A stretch of DNA of 64,000 nt from Peptoniphilus_A harei_B (GCA_032560695.1 JAWGHR010000008.1:19524-83523), one strand, 5' to 3'; positions 32,991 to 41,199 are shown, counted from the stretch's first letter. Made by a program: numbers and translations. The notes: generated by a model from the sequence alone, not told the origin.

Positions 32991-34241
32991 CTAAAATCCT
33001 ACAAGTGAGCCTCTCATATCTTCAGATAGGCTGTACCTTGTTGCATCTATTGCGTGATTATTCTTATCTTCTAGTTTATTCTTTGGATTTCCATCTTTAT
33101 CCACTGCATAATCTATATTCTCAAATTCCTTGGCAGTGTTAGGACACCTCTTTGGATCTATAATAATTTTCTCTAAGTCATCAAGCCACTTTTCCCCATA
33201 CTCAACACTTCCAGGTCTCTTATTGGCTCCATATATCTTCAAGCCATATTCCCACATCTCGTCAATTGACTTAGGTTCTGCAGAATCGGCTATTATCTTT
33301 GTGTCATTCCACCCATTTTCTTTGATTTTTTGTGCTGCATTCCTATTGGATAGCTTGACTTGGTAAAGTTCATCAAAAATGTATATCCTTCTTCTTGTCT
33401 TGTCGTAGTGTAAACGTATAAAGGCAAAGGGATCATTAGCATAACCCCAGTCTATGCCTTGTCTTATATTGTCAAAGTTTAAAAGTTCCTTAGTTGAAAT
33501 TTCCCTAAATTCAAGATTATCAAAGGGCACTACACCAGAACCTATAGGTTCACCAAGATACTCCCACCTATACTTTAAAGGCTTAGTCTCTTTTATATGT
33601 TCAGCCTCTTCTCTAAAGGCCTTTGAAATAAATGGATTGTCTAAGTAGCAAGAGTGGTGGACAAAAGTATTTTGAGGCAAGAAGTTAGTTTCATACCTCT
33701 TATTAACCCAGGACTGCTTTCTTTTAGGTGGATTATAGGAGTAATAAAACTTATACTTTAGATCTCCATCAAGTTCTCCACGCAGAATAGAGTTCTCAAT
33801 CATAGAAACTTCATCTTCAGTTTTAAATTCTGCAAGCTCTTCAATCCATAATCTTGCTATTGGATATTTTGCCATCTTAATGGACTTAATCTTTGCAGGA
33901 TCATCTGCACCCCTAAAAATAATTGCATTGCCTCTTGGAGTATATGTAATTTTAAGTGGACTGATATTTAACTTGAAGTAGTCATTTAAATTTAATTGGT
34001 CAATTGCTTCTTTTATCTGTTCATAGCATGATTCTTGGAGAGTGTTACCTACCTTCCTCACGCATAGGACAGTTATAGGATATTTGATAATATCCAAGAT
34101 TATCTCCTGGGCAATAAAGGAGGACTTGCCCGAAGCACGACCACCCTTTAAGACATACTTTAAATAGTCTTCACTCTTTATTTTTTTATGGAGGTCTAAA
34201 AAGCTTTTTGTAAAGACTTCTGATAACTTAATCTGTGTCAT
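32991..34241 (-). CDS. terL: Terminase large subunit
   Basis: 416 residues from the ATG at 34241. ATPase: Walker A GGRASGKSSF near 34, Walker B IARLWIEELAEF near 130. Nuclease: GIDWGYANDP near 250, IADSAEP near 300 and NNHAIDATRYS near 400 supply acidic residues for the RNase-H-like active site. It pumps DNA into the procapsid and cuts the concatemer. The start overlaps the small-subunit stop by 14 bases. Confidence 0.95.
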   Translation of the reverse strand: MTQIKLSEVFTKSFLDLHKKIKSEDYLKYVLKGGRASGKSSFIAQEIILDIIKYPITVLCVRKVGNTLQESCYEQIKEAIDQLNLNDYFKLNISPLKITYTPRGNAIIFRGADDPAKIKSIKMAKYPIARLWIEELAEFKTEDEVSMIENSILRGELDGDLKYKFYYSYNPPKRKQSWVNKRYETNFLPQNTFVHHSCYLDNPFISKAFREEAEHIKETKPLKYRWEYLGEPIGSGVVPFDNLEFREISTKELLNFDNIRQGIDWGYANDPFAFIRLHYDKTRRRIYIFDELYQVKLSNRNAAQKIKENGWNDTKIIADSAEPKSIDEMWEYGLKIYGANKRPGSVEYGEKWLDDLEKIIIDPKRCPNTAKEFENIDYAVDKDGNPKNKLEDKNNHAIDATRYSLSEDMRGSLVGF

Positions 34242-34695
34242 CAACTATCACTACTTGATTAGACGCTTCAAGTTCAACTTTATCAGTCCACATGCCAAAT
34301 CTCTTGCCTAATAACTCTCCTGCCTTTATGGAGTCCTTATTCTGTGTAGGTAACTTAATAACTTCTGGCTTCTCTTCCATTCCAAGGAAGTTCCCATTAT
34401 CATCAAATCTAGGTTTCTTAGTCATTACAACTTGATAATCGGTTTCTTCTCTTCTAAATTGTCTTGTAAGTCCTCTTAAAACTTCCCTTTGGTCAGCAAT
34501 GAGTTCCTCATCAAGCTCTTTCATCTTCTGCTCAATGTATTCCTTAACTTCTGGAGTACTAAAAAGACGGCTTGCTGCTGCAGCTGCCGTCTCCCTATTT
34601 TTAATATTTTTATAAAATTTTAAGTAACTCTTAGTCCTATTGCCAGTGATAATAAAATCATCAGCAACTTGCTTTTGTTTAATTGTTAATGCCAT
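34228..34695 (-). CDS. terS: Terminase small subunit
   Basis: 155 residues from the ATG at 34695 (AAGGTGG upstream). N-terminal helix-turn-helix (LTIKQKQVADDFIITGNRTK, ETAAAAASRLFSTPEVKEYI) recognises the packaging site; the rest mediates oligomerisation and contact with the large subunit. A possible attenuator and tandem 9-bp repeats lie immediately upstream. Confidence 0.9.
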   Translation of the reverse strand: MALTIKQKQVADDFIITGNRTKSYLKFYKNIKNRETAAAAASRLFSTPEVKEYIEQKMKELDEELIADQREVLRGLTRQFRREETDYQVVMTKKPRFDDNGNFLGMEEKPEVIKLPTQNKDSIKAGELLGKRFGMWTDKVELEASNQVVIVDDTD

Positions 34696-34718
34696 TATTA
34701 CCACCTTTCTTTGCAAAG

Positions 34719-34747
34719 TAAAAGAGACCTGCCTCAGCAAGCCTCTT
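34719..34747 (-). terminator. Attenuator-like hairpin between the late activator and terS
   Basis: On the minus strand AAGAG-GCTTGC pairs with GCAGGT-CTCTT (two G-T pairs), loop of four, then TTTT. It ends only about 23 bases before the terS ATG, leaving no room for a promoter after it, so late transcripts must pass through it. Confidence 0.5.
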
Positions 34748-34837
34748 GGGGAGCGTTAAAATTGATTGAAATCCATAACATTATGAACCCTTACTACTAC
34801 ATACATTCTTACATGATACATAGTACCACGCTAAAAT

Positions 34838-34855
34838 CGAACAAATCGAACAAAG
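34838..34855 (+). repeat. Tandem 9-bp repeat near terS
   Basis: ATCGAACAA occurs twice without gap in the non-coding 110 bases upstream of terS. A packaging-recognition or late-promoter activator site is possible from the position. Confidence 0.4.
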
Positions 34856-35257
34856 TTATAAATTCTTAAAAAATCTATCATGTAGAATCCTTGCATAAGC
34901 TTCATTAGTGCTTCCTAACCTCATGCTAATCTTTATCCAAGTCCATTCATCTATGTATCTCTTAGTGAAGATGTATCTCATTCTTGAGTCCTCTATTCCG
35001 TCAATATACTCCTCGATCTCAATCCTTGCCCTTTTACATTTTCTTATTCTTCTTCTAAGTAGCAACTGCAGCCTTTGAGTATAAGCATCTTCTTCAAGTC
35101 CGCAAATCTTTAGACTATATAGGTTATATGGATATTCAATTGCGCTAGCCTGTACTTTATCCATCACTAGCTTAGTTTTAACATTCTGTAATTTATCCTC
35201 TAGATCTTCAATTTCTAATTTTAAAATTCTGTACTGTAATAGCTGCTCTTTATCCAT
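34856..35257 (-). CDS. DUF1492/ArpU-like late transcription regulator
   Basis: 133 residues. A charged coiled-coil N-terminal part (LKLEIEDLEDKLQNVKTKLV), an Arg-rich middle (LLLRRRIRKCKRARIEIEEY) and a C-terminal sigma-70 region-4-like helix-turn-helix (FTKRYIDEWTWIKISMRLGS) are typical of DUF1492/RinA/ArpU-type proteins encoded just before terminase. They activate late gene transcription. Strong GGAGG upstream. Confidence 0.8.
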   Translation of the reverse strand: MDKEQLLQYRILKLEIEDLEDKLQNVKTKLVMDKVQASAIEYPYNLYSLKICGLEEDAYTQRLQLLLRRRIRKCKRARIEIEEYIDGIEDSRMRYIFTKRYIDEWTWIKISMRLGSTNEAYARILHDRFFKNL

Positions 35258-35275
35258 TTATCCTCCAAGAGACCT

Positions 35276-35611
35276 TTAGAGGTCTTCACTTTTGACGAAA
35301 GTGCCGTTTATTGTTTTACCAGTCCTAGCTTCTATTTTCTTGTAAGCTTTTTCTAGGCATTCAATAACATTAATTCCAAGCTGCTCGCATAGTATTATTA
35401 AAGTGACAAAGATATCGCCCATTTCCAGTTCCATTCTTTCAACAGCTTCGTCAACATAGGGGTCGGTATAACTTAATTCATTGTCCATTTCAGTCTTAAA
35501 TTCAAAAACTTCCTCGACAAACTTCATAAATTGTTTATCTGCGTTTTCTTCGTGGAGTAAATCTTTATCATCTGCCCACTTAATAATCTTTTTACTTAAT
35601 TTTTCAAACAT
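35276..35611 (-). CDS. MazG-like nucleotide pyrophosphohydrolase
   Basis: 111 residues, all-alpha, with the metal-binding EEVFEFKTE (about 32-40) and EMGDIFVTLIILCEQLG (about 62-78) of the MazG superfamily. Phage MazG enzymes hydrolyse (d)NTPs or lower ppGpp to favour replication; the substrate here is unknown. GAGGTGG upstream. Confidence 0.8.
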   Translation of the reverse strand: MFEKLSKKIIKWADDKDLLHEENADKQFMKFVEEVFEFKTEMDNELSYTDPYVDEAVERMELEMGDIFVTLIILCEQLGINVIECLEKAYKKIEARTGKTINGTFVKSEDL

Positions 35612-35629
35612 TATTCCACCTCAATTATT

Positions 35630-35848
35630 TCAATATCTTTTTTCTTCAGGAATTTTTGCAACTTTTGATCTACAATCACAACAGTAATAGTAAACACTTT
35701 TAAGCTTGTATTCCGCATGATCATAAGCATCTGAATTTCCATCAGTAAGTTCTCCGTTGGAATCTACACGTAGTTCAGTGGCTCCAGAAAACTTTTCAAT
35801 AATATAGAAATCTTCCTCATTACCGCATTTTTTACATTTTAATTTCAT
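35630..35848 (-). CDS. Small zinc-ribbon phage protein
   Basis: 72 residues with CKKCGNEEDF at the N-terminus and YYYCCDCRSKV near 55, two CxxC pairs likely to bind zinc. Function unknown. The ribosome site (AAGGGAATT) is modest. Confidence 0.7.
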   Translation of the reverse strand: MKLKCKKCGNEEDFYIIEKFSGATELRVDSNGELTDGNSDAYDHAEYKLKSVYYYCCDCRSKVAKIPEEKRY

Positions 35849-35859
35849 TATTAATTCCC

Positions 35860-36243
35860 TTAAATAATTGGTATATTTCCCTTATATAATCCGTGCTTCT
35901 TTAATTTTTTAAGTGTTGCTATCTGCTTCTTGTTAATAGTTTTATAAACAAGAAAGTATTCAGCACAATTTCCCCATACCGAAACACTTTTTGTGATCCC
36001 TAATAGCCATGCTAGGTAATCACAATAGTATTCTCTAGGACACATATCTTCGATTTCTTGTTTTGTCTTGTTTAATTTCTTACAAGCTAGGTCTAATGCT
36101 TTTCCTTGATGAGAGGGTACTGCATATTCAATTTTCCCATCTTCTAAAATCAAAACTTCTAGGTAATTTATAAAAGTTTCTTGGTGTTTTTTTATATCAA
36201 ATGGCGAATATACACTGTATTCTTTTAGTGTTTTATTGTTCAT
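35860..36243 (-). CDS. Phage protein of unknown function, 127 residues
   Basis: No recognised family. Helical N-terminal part, KALDLACKKLNKTKQEIEDM, then aromatic-rich CPREYYCDYLAWLLG and a basic end (KKQIATLKKLKKHG). GAGGTGGGAG precedes the ATG, and the start overlaps the previous gene's stop by 4 bases, so it is a real member of the early operon. Confidence 0.65.
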   Translation of the reverse strand: MNNKTLKEYSVYSPFDIKKHQETFINYLEVLILEDGKIEYAVPSHQGKALDLACKKLNKTKQEIEDMCPREYYCDYLAWLLGITKSVSVWGNCAEYFLVYKTINKKQIATLKKLKKHGLYKGNIPII

Positions 36244-36557
36244 TCTCCCACCTCAAAAAGTTTTTCAAACTCTTCAATATTATCTGCGTTGTAAACTTCA
36301 TGATCTGTATAAAAACTCCATCCATAGTCTTTTATAAGTCGCAAGCAAATTTCTTGCTCTGATAATTCCTCACCATTATCCAAACTCTTGGCTCTAATTG
36401 CTCTTATGCTCGTAAAGTCATCTACCTCTAGGTCGCACTGGTACGCATAAGGACCCTCATAATTCGCTTGTGCTTTTGCTTTACCTCTAGACTCAGCCCA
36501 TACAAGACTACTACAAGGTTCTGGACTTTCATCTGAACTTAATATCCACGCTCTCAT
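36240..36557 (-). CDS. Phage protein of unknown function, 105 residues
   Basis: Start placed at the ATG at 36557, six bases after GGAGTGG; a longer frame from 36593 overlaps the upstream gene. The sequence MRAWILSSDESPEPCSSLVWAESRGKAKA fits small phage proteins that read a surface of W/Y and charged residues; a YGWSFYTDHEVYNADN segment follows. No assigned function. Confidence 0.65.
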   Translation of the reverse strand: MRAWILSSDESPEPCSSLVWAESRGKAKAQANYEGPYAYQCDLEVDDFTSIRAIRAKSLDNGEELSEQEICLRLIKDYGWSFYTDHEVYNADNIEEFEKLFEVGE

Positions 36558-36850
36558 TGCTTCCACTCCAATCTTTGACCGCACCCATGGCAAAATCCTT
36601 GAACTTGGTTCCCATCTAAGTTACAACCACATTTAGGACACTGGCTAATGTAAAATGTTCTGCCACATGCATCCCTTGTGTACTCTTTAACCTTTAAAGG
36701 TTTGAATTGTTCTATCTCAACCGTGGGTGTTAGTTTTTCATCATCAATTACTCGCAGGCAAAAATCTCTATATTTTTTTGGCATGCCAGATTCGCCGAGT
36801 TCGAACCTAATTCTTTTTCTGCTTATTAAATCGTTTAAATCTACTGCCAT
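36554..36850 (-). CDS. Zinc-finger phage protein, 98 residues
   Basis: N-terminal helical part (LISRKRIRFELGESGMPKKY) and a C-terminal zinc ribbon, ISQCPKCGCNLDG and GFCHGCGQRLEW, i.e. two CxxC motifs spaced by about 14. Overlaps the next gene by four bases (ATGA). Possibly nucleic-acid binding; role unknown. AAGAGGTGG upstream. Confidence 0.7.
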   Translation of the reverse strand: MAVDLNDLISRKRIRFELGESGMPKKYRDFCLRVIDDEKLTPTVEIEQFKPLKVKEYTRDACGRTFYISQCPKCGCNLDGNQVQGFCHGCGQRLEWKQ

Positions 36851-37002
36851 TCTTCCACCTCTTTAATAAACTCAACACCACCAAACATTGTTCGAAATTT
36901 TTCATCCCAATATTCTTTAGCCTTGTCTTCAGCTTCTTCCTTTGTTTCTGCTTCAATGTCTATTTCTTCATAGGCAGAAATTTCAAATCTATAAGTTTTC
37001 AT
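36841..37002 (-). CDS. Small acidic phage protein, 53 residues
   Basis: ATG at 37002, stop TAG at 36843-36841. Sequence MKTYRFEISAYEEIDIEAET, then helical KEEAEDKAKEYWDEKF, similar to small DpnD/PcfM-like phage proteins of one strand pair and one helix. AGGAG lies upstream and the stop overlaps the start of the zinc-finger gene, as expected for a packed operon. Confidence 0.7.
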   Translation of the reverse strand: MKTYRFEISAYEEIDIEAETKEEAEDKAKEYWDEKFRTMFGGVEFIKEVEEWQ

Positions 37003-37008
37003 TTCTCT

Positions 37009-37227
37009 TTAATCTCCTATAACTTTTTCAATCCAGATTTCCATTATCTTATCTTTCTTAAGATAAACACTAAAAGAACCTTCAAGCTCATCTTCGCATT
37101 TAATATATTCATTGCTTGAGTTGTAAATCTTCCAGAATTCCTCTTCATTTTTTACAAAGACATCTTTGCATGGTGGGCTGCTATAATCTAGTGTGCTATC
37201 TTCATAATATAAAGTTACCTTAATCAT
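37009..37227 (-). CDS. Small phage protein, 72 residues
   Basis: Beta-rich sequence starting MIKVTLYYEDSTLDYSSPPC; acidic. GAGGAG seven bases before the ATG; overlaps the upstream gene's end by 8 bases. Function unknown. Confidence 0.65.
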   Translation of the reverse strand: MIKVTLYYEDSTLDYSSPPCKDVFVKNEEEFWKIYNSSNEYIKCEDELEGSFSVYLKKDKIMEIWIEKVIGD

Positions 37228-37411
37228 TGCTTTGCTCCTCTATTATTTGTTCAAGTGCTAAATAAGTTTTTCCATCTTCGCTTTTTAAATCATTAAATGT
37301 TATAAATAAGATGTCTTGATTTCCATATCTATTTGTAATTTCAGCCTTTATAAATATTTCCTCGTCATCTTCTATTTCTGTCAGTTTTTCTTTTAATTCT
37401 TTAGCTTTCAT
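37220..37411 (-). CDS. Small phage protein, 63 residues
   Basis: Starts MKAKELKEKLTEIEDDEEIF, a pattern often seen in small phage proteins of the type KELxxxLxxxPDDxxV; predicted alpha/beta, acidic. AGAGGTAA precedes the ATG. Function unknown. Confidence 0.65.
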   Translation of the reverse strand: MKAKELKEKLTEIEDDEEIFIKAEITNRYGNQDILFITFNDLKSEDGKTYLALEQIIEEQSND

Positions 37412-37414
37412 ACT

Positions 37415-37540
37415 TTACCTCTTGTAACAAAAAATGTAATGCTCCCAAACCTCTATGTAGAAACCTCGTCTCTCATAAAACTTGACTATCCTTATCTTAT
37501 CCTTGAAAGTCTTATATGGAATTAATAAGCATACTTGCAT
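37415..37540 (-). CDS. Small phage protein, 41 residues
   Basis: ATG at 37540, stop TAA at 37417-37415. MQVCLLIPYKTFKDKIRIVK, ending FYIEVWEHYIFCYKR. AGAGGTGAAG precedes the start, and the stop lies within the ribosome site of the next gene, matching the spacing of its neighbours. Very short; function unknown. Confidence 0.6.
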   Translation of the reverse strand: MQVCLLIPYKTFKDKIRIVKFYERRGFYIEVWEHYIFCYKR

Positions 37541-37548
37541 CTTCACCT

Positions 37549-37854
37549 CTAAACTTCTAAGTCTATTCCTGCTTCCTCTTTCAAAGTTTCACTTATATCC
37601 TTAAGGTCCAAGTAGTTCTTGTCTATACTGTCATACATTTCAATTAGATTTTCATAGAACCTTTTAAGCCTTTGACCACCAAAGCCAAAGAAGTCTCTTA
37701 AGACCATCATTGGTGCATACATACTCCACTTAGAGGCCCTATCTATAGCACTTCTATATCCATCTTCAAAGGCCTTTTTCTTGATTGCCTCTATTTGCTC
37801 ATAGGTCATGACATAAGTTGGAGTCTTCTTTTTCTTCTCTTTAGTCTTTTTCAT
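37549..37854 (-). CDS. Phage protein of unknown function, 101 residues
   Basis: Very basic N-terminus (KKTKEKKKKTPTYV), then helices (YEQIEAIKKKAFEDGYRSAI, VLRDFFGFGGQRLKRFYENL). Overlaps the FolD-like gene by 4 bases (ATGA). The class is common in early regions of Clostridium phages without an assigned role. Confidence 0.65.
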   Translation of the reverse strand: MKKTKEKKKKTPTYVMTYEQIEAIKKKAFEDGYRSAIDRASKWSMYAPMMVLRDFFGFGGQRLKRFYENLIEMYDSIDKNYLDLKDISETLKEEAGIDLEV

Positions 37855-38456
37855 TCCTCTAGCCTTTCTTTCAAGACTTCCACAGTTGGCACACTTGTTA
37901 TTTTTATAGGATCTTCAAGGTCATCTGAAAGGTCCACCTTGACATCAATCATCCTAGTAAGAATCCTGTCAAGTTTAAACTTATACTTACCGCTTGCAGA
38001 TACTAAGACATCAACATCAGTCATAGTCAGTAAGTTGTCTATGCAAGGGTATGATGAATTAAGGCTTATAACATTCGCTCCACGTTCAATAAGTTCCTTG
38101 GCTAAGGGTATTCCCAGAAGATCTGACTGGTTTATAATGACTACTGTCTTTTTCTCTACTGGTCCAATAACCCTAATAATAGCTTCTGCAGTTATTGTCA
38201 ATCTTCCAGTTGCCACTCCTTCTACATCTGCAGAAGGATAACGGCCTCTCATAAGATTGACCATTGCATTATAAAACCATTCGTTCAAAGGCTTTACAAA
38301 TAATAATTTCTCTCCAAAAACATGGTTCTTATAATTGCTAATATCAATAAATTCTGCATAAGGAATATGCTTTTTTATGGCCCTTAAATAACTGTCTCTT
38401 CCCTTATCTTCTATGCTTTTGTCATAAATAACTGTAAATCTTTCCATTTTTCTCAT
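37851..38456 (-). CDS. FolD-like protein (methylene-THF dehydrogenase/cyclohydrolase fold, truncated)
   Basis: 201 residues from the ATG at 38456 (GGGAGCG upstream). Its C-terminal half matches the Rossmann domain of FolD: KKTVVIINQSDLLGIPLAKE (cf. GRSxxVGxPxA), LIERGANVISLNSS, and MTDVDVLVSASGKYKFK (cf. ADILVAAVGKPGF). The preceding YPSADVEGVATGRLT corresponds to the KDVDGFHxxNxGRL element. The N-terminal catalytic domain is short, and the YxxxK lysine of FolD is not evident. FolD interconverts one-carbon folates; here an active enzyme, a regulator or a domain with a new ligand are all possible. Confidence 0.7.
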   Translation of the reverse strand: MRKMERFTVIYDKSIEDKGRDSYLRAIKKHIPYAEFIDISNYKNHVFGEKLLFVKPLNEWFYNAMVNLMRGRYPSADVEGVATGRLTITAEAIIRVIGPVEKKTVVIINQSDLLGIPLAKELIERGANVISLNSSYPCIDNLLTMTDVDVLVSASGKYKFKLDRILTRMIDVKVDLSDDLEDPIKITSVPTVEVLKERLEE

Positions 38457-38499
38457 TGTCGCTCCCATGCGTTAAAACATTAACATTTCTTAACATTTT

Positions 38500-38844
38500 C
38501 TAAATTTCACTAATTTCCAAATCAGGATATTTAAACTCAAAAATCTTCTTCTTGAGCCTATAAACATCAGTCTTTACACCCTTCACATCTTCCACTACGA
38601 ACTTATCTTTTTCTAAATCGTAATAGGAGAAGTCGGCTATATACTCAATCTTTCTAACTGTCCTTCCATTTTTGACATAAGAATCCTGTAGCAGAAAGTG
38701 AGGCTGAAGGCATAGATCTTTAATGACTCCTGCTTTTTCTAAAAGTCTTAATTCCCTATACCTCCTGCCCTCTTTCCTACTGTCAAAAGTGATTCCATCA
38801 ACCACAGTCTTAATTGCCCTGTATTTACTAGGTTTCTTATACAT
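38500..38844 (-). CDS. DUF1064 endonuclease-like protein
   Basis: 114 residues from the ATG at 38844 (AGGAG upstream; an ATG six bases farther up is also possible). FDSRKEGRRYRELRLLEKAG, then IEYIADFSYYDLEKDKFVVE and DVKGVKTDVYRLKKK are hallmarks of DUF1064, a RecU/VRR-like nuclease fold with the acidic residues ADFxYxD...EDVKG. Such proteins probably resolve branched DNA in phages. Confidence 0.85.
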   Translation of the reverse strand: MYKKPSKYRAIKTVVDGITFDSRKEGRRYRELRLLEKAGVIKDLCLQPHFLLQDSYVKNGRTVRKIEYIADFSYYDLEKDKFVVEDVKGVKTDVYRLKKKIFEFKYPDLEISEI

Positions 38845-39688
38845 CAACATTAACTCCTAACTTCTCAAATCCCTCTTTCTGCTTTTTCATAGCAACATCT
38901 TCAAGCTCTTCAGCAGAAAAAGAGTCAGTAATACCCTGAAAGTTGTTAAACTTGTTAGAATTAGGCCTCTTATAATCCCTATAATCACCGTTACAAAGTT
39001 TTACAAGAAAAGAGTTATTAGCTTTGTTTAAGTTATGATTTTCACAAACCCACTTGCTCTTAGAAAGCTCTTCAATTAGCTTCTCAACATCAATGTTTGA
39101 ATTGATTTTTGTGAGGAAGTTAGGGTATACAGGAATTTTAAGCAAAGAATTTAGCTTGGATATAAGCTTATTATTTATATCACCCTCTATACTTTTCTTT
39201 ACTTTACTTTCCTTTACTTTACTTTGTGTACTTTTGCTAACAATAACCCCAGTTTCTGCTTCAGTAACTATAGTTTCTGTTACATTAACCCCAGTTTCTG
39301 TTACATTAACTAATAAATATTCATCTATTAAGTTGTCTCTCTTTCTTCTTTTTGTTATTTCAAAGAATCTTTTTTGAATTCCTTTAGAAGTTATAATTTT
39401 ATATTTTTTAAATAATTCATTAGAAAATAGATCTACTTGCAAGCACTTTTTTAAAACTTCTTTAACATACACCTCTTTAGCCCCAACTGCGTCAGCAACT
39501 AAAAAGCATACATCTTCATCCCACTTCATGAAATACCCTTCATCTCCATAGATATTTCCGAGCAGTAGTATAATTATCGCAATACTATTCGGCCCACAAG
39601 ACTTCATAATTTTTCTAATTTTTATATCATTCATGAAATCCACATCTAAAGGATAATACTCTATCCCTCTACTTAAAGGTCTTGCCAT
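38837..39688 (-). CDS. DUF4373/Lin1244-type replication protein
   Basis: 283 residues from the ATG at 39688 (AAAGGAG upstream). N-terminal winged-helix region: YYPLDVDFMNDIKIRKIMKS, GPNSIAIIILLLGNIYGDEG, typical of phage replication initiators of this group. The middle is low-complexity: NVTETGVNVTETIVTEAETG and STQSKVKESKVKKS, encoded by short DNA repeats around 39200-39310. This region is expected to vary in length between relatives. Confidence 0.8.
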   Translation of the reverse strand: MARPLSRGIEYYPLDVDFMNDIKIRKIMKSCGPNSIAIIILLLGNIYGDEGYFMKWDEDVCFLVADAVGAKEVYVKEVLKKCLQVDLFSNELFKKYKIITSKGIQKRFFEITKRRKRDNLIDEYLLVNVTETGVNVTETIVTEAETGVIVSKSTQSKVKESKVKKSIEGDINNKLISKLNSLLKIPVYPNFLTKINSNIDVEKLIEELSKSKWVCENHNLNKANNSFLVKLCNGDYRDYKRPNSNKFNNFQGITDSFSAEELEDVAMKKQKEGFEKLGVNVDV

Positions 39689-39766
39689 GTTAAAAACTCC
39701 TTTCAAGTTGCTAGCCCCAACATAAGTCAGCAGCTAGCACCCAAATTTTGTTTGTTTTTATTAGGA

Positions 39767-40648
39767 TCAACCTTCAAAAGGAGTACCCTTTAAAAAATCT
39801 TCCTCTTCTTCAACTTCTTCAACAACTTCTACTTCATCTGCATCTATAACTTCAGGCTCTTCTTTATTTAAACTAACTAGCTTCTTTATATCTTCACAAA
39901 TACTTTGATAATCTTCTTCTTTAATGTCACTAGTGTTTTCATAGCCGTACTTGACCATTATTGCCTTTACAATATCCTTGTCATTTTCTGCAATTTTAAA
40001 AAGATTCTTTCTTTGATTATCGTTAATAAGTCCCACTTCCCTACTTGGGTTAATAAGTCCCACTTCCCTACTTGGTAAAACTTCTTCATTAACTCCCATT
40101 TCGGAACTATCATATAGACCTTGATAATCTTCTGGAAATGCTTCCCTCAAGGCTTGTACTAATGCAACTTTTCTTATCATAGTTGCAGGCTTTGATGCCC
40201 AAGTTGATTTACCTGTGTTGTACTCATCAAAAGCTACTGTGTGATAAAAATCTGTGCCATCTGTAAATTCAACCTTGCACCAAGCACCCACCAAAGATTC
40301 AACTTGCTTTGCATAAAAGGATCCTGCTCTATTTTCAAGATCTCCATTTTGTTTTAAAACAATAATGCCTGCAGTGTATTTTTTAAACTTTTCATTGGCA
40401 TAGGCCCTTTTAATAAAGAAGTCTTTACCAACAATAATATTTGCATCTTTATCTCCAAATTTAACTAAGTAGGCATCTCTTAAAAACGGATTTAGCTTTT
40501 GAAATTTACATAATTCTAAAAATAGCTTAAACTCTTTTTCAGTAACTCTATTTGCATCTCCACTTACCAAGAAATTTTTAACATCACTTTGACTAAGTTG
40601 TATTTCTTGGCCACCTGCTTCGTATTTAACCATTAATTCATTATTCAT
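39767..40648 (-). CDS. bet: RecT/Bet single-strand annealing recombinase
   Basis: 293 residues. LELCKFQKLNPFLRDAYLVK, KDFFIKRAYAN, GAWCKVEFTDGTDFYHTVAF and KPATMIRKVALVQALREAFP are the Redbeta/Bet-type annealing core. It pairs single strands in phage recombination, with the Gam-like protein encoded just upstream. The linker has a perfect tandem duplication (PSREVGLIN twice). Acidic C-terminal tail (EVVEEVEEEEDF), as in SSB-interacting or regulatory tails. Confidence 0.9.
   Translation of the reverse strand: MNNELMVKYEAGGQEIQLSQSDVKNFLVSGDANRVTEKEFKLFLELCKFQKLNPFLRDAYLVKFGDKDANIIVGKDFFIKRAYANEKFKKYTAGIIVLKQNGDLENRAGSFYAKQVESLVGAWCKVEFTDGTDFYHTVAFDEYNTGKSTWASKPATMIRKVALVQALREAFPEDYQGLYDSSEMGVNEEVLPSREVGLINPSREVGLINDNQRKNLFKIAENDKDIVKAIMVKYGYENTSDIKEEDYQSICEDIKKLVSLNKEEPEVIDADEVEVVEEVEEEEDFLKGTPFEG
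40022..40075 (-). repeat. Perfect 27-bp tandem duplication inside the recombinase gene
   Basis: 40022-40048 and 40049-40075 are identical; each unit encodes nine residues (PSREVGLIN) in frame. Recent slippage or a variable linker. Confidence 0.95.
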
Positions 40649-40659
40649 AATTACTCCCC

Positions 40660-41199
40660 TTAATATTTAACATTAAAGTTCCTAAATTCAGTAATTGTAA
40701 TCCCTTCAACAACTTCTCCGTTGCCATCAACTACAATATTATCTGCTACTAAATTCATTTCTTTCTTTAACTTTGTCTTGTCAATGGACTTCTTAATTTT
40801 GATGTAGTCCTCTAAGTGCTTATCTTCCAAGTCCTTTAAGAGGACTTCCTCGTCATAATTCCATTTCTTTTGAAGCTTGCCATAAGATGCAGAACCCTTT
40901 GCAGTCTTTAACTTAAAGTCCTTATCTTCTTCCAGTCTTTTATCTGTATAAATCCTTAAAAGTCCTTCGAAGTATGCAATATCATCTGAAGCTTTCTTTT
41001 CTTCAGCCTCAATGTATTCCTTGTACTTCTTAATCTCTTCTTCAGCATAGGCCTTTCTTTCTTCAAGTTTAGCCTTTATGCCCTTAAGTCTTTCAAAGCA
41101 CCAGTCAGCACCAGAAAGAGAAGTAATTTCAAAGGCTTCTCTTTCCTCTTCAACTTCTTCTACATCTTCAATTTCATCAATCAATTTTAAATTTTCCAT
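40660..41199 (-). CDS. Host-nuclease inhibitor Gam-like protein
   Basis: 179 residues. Acidic N-terminus, long coiled coil (LEERKAYAEEEIKKYKEYIE, EKKASDDIAYFEGLLRIYTD), then the Gam-like core TAKGSASYGKLQKKWNYDEE and a C-terminal strand region. Mu Gam-type proteins cover DNA ends and protect them from host exonucleases. AAAGGAG upstream. Forms a module with the RecT-like gene. Confidence 0.85.
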   Translation of the reverse strand: MENLKLIDEIEDVEEVEEEREAFEITSLSGADWCFERLKGIKAKLEERKAYAEEEIKKYKEYIEAEEKKASDDIAYFEGLLRIYTDKRLEEDKDFKLKTAKGSASYGKLQKKWNYDEEVLLKDLEDKHLEDYIKIKKSIDKTKLKKEMNLVADNIVVDGNGEVVEGITITEFRNFNVKY

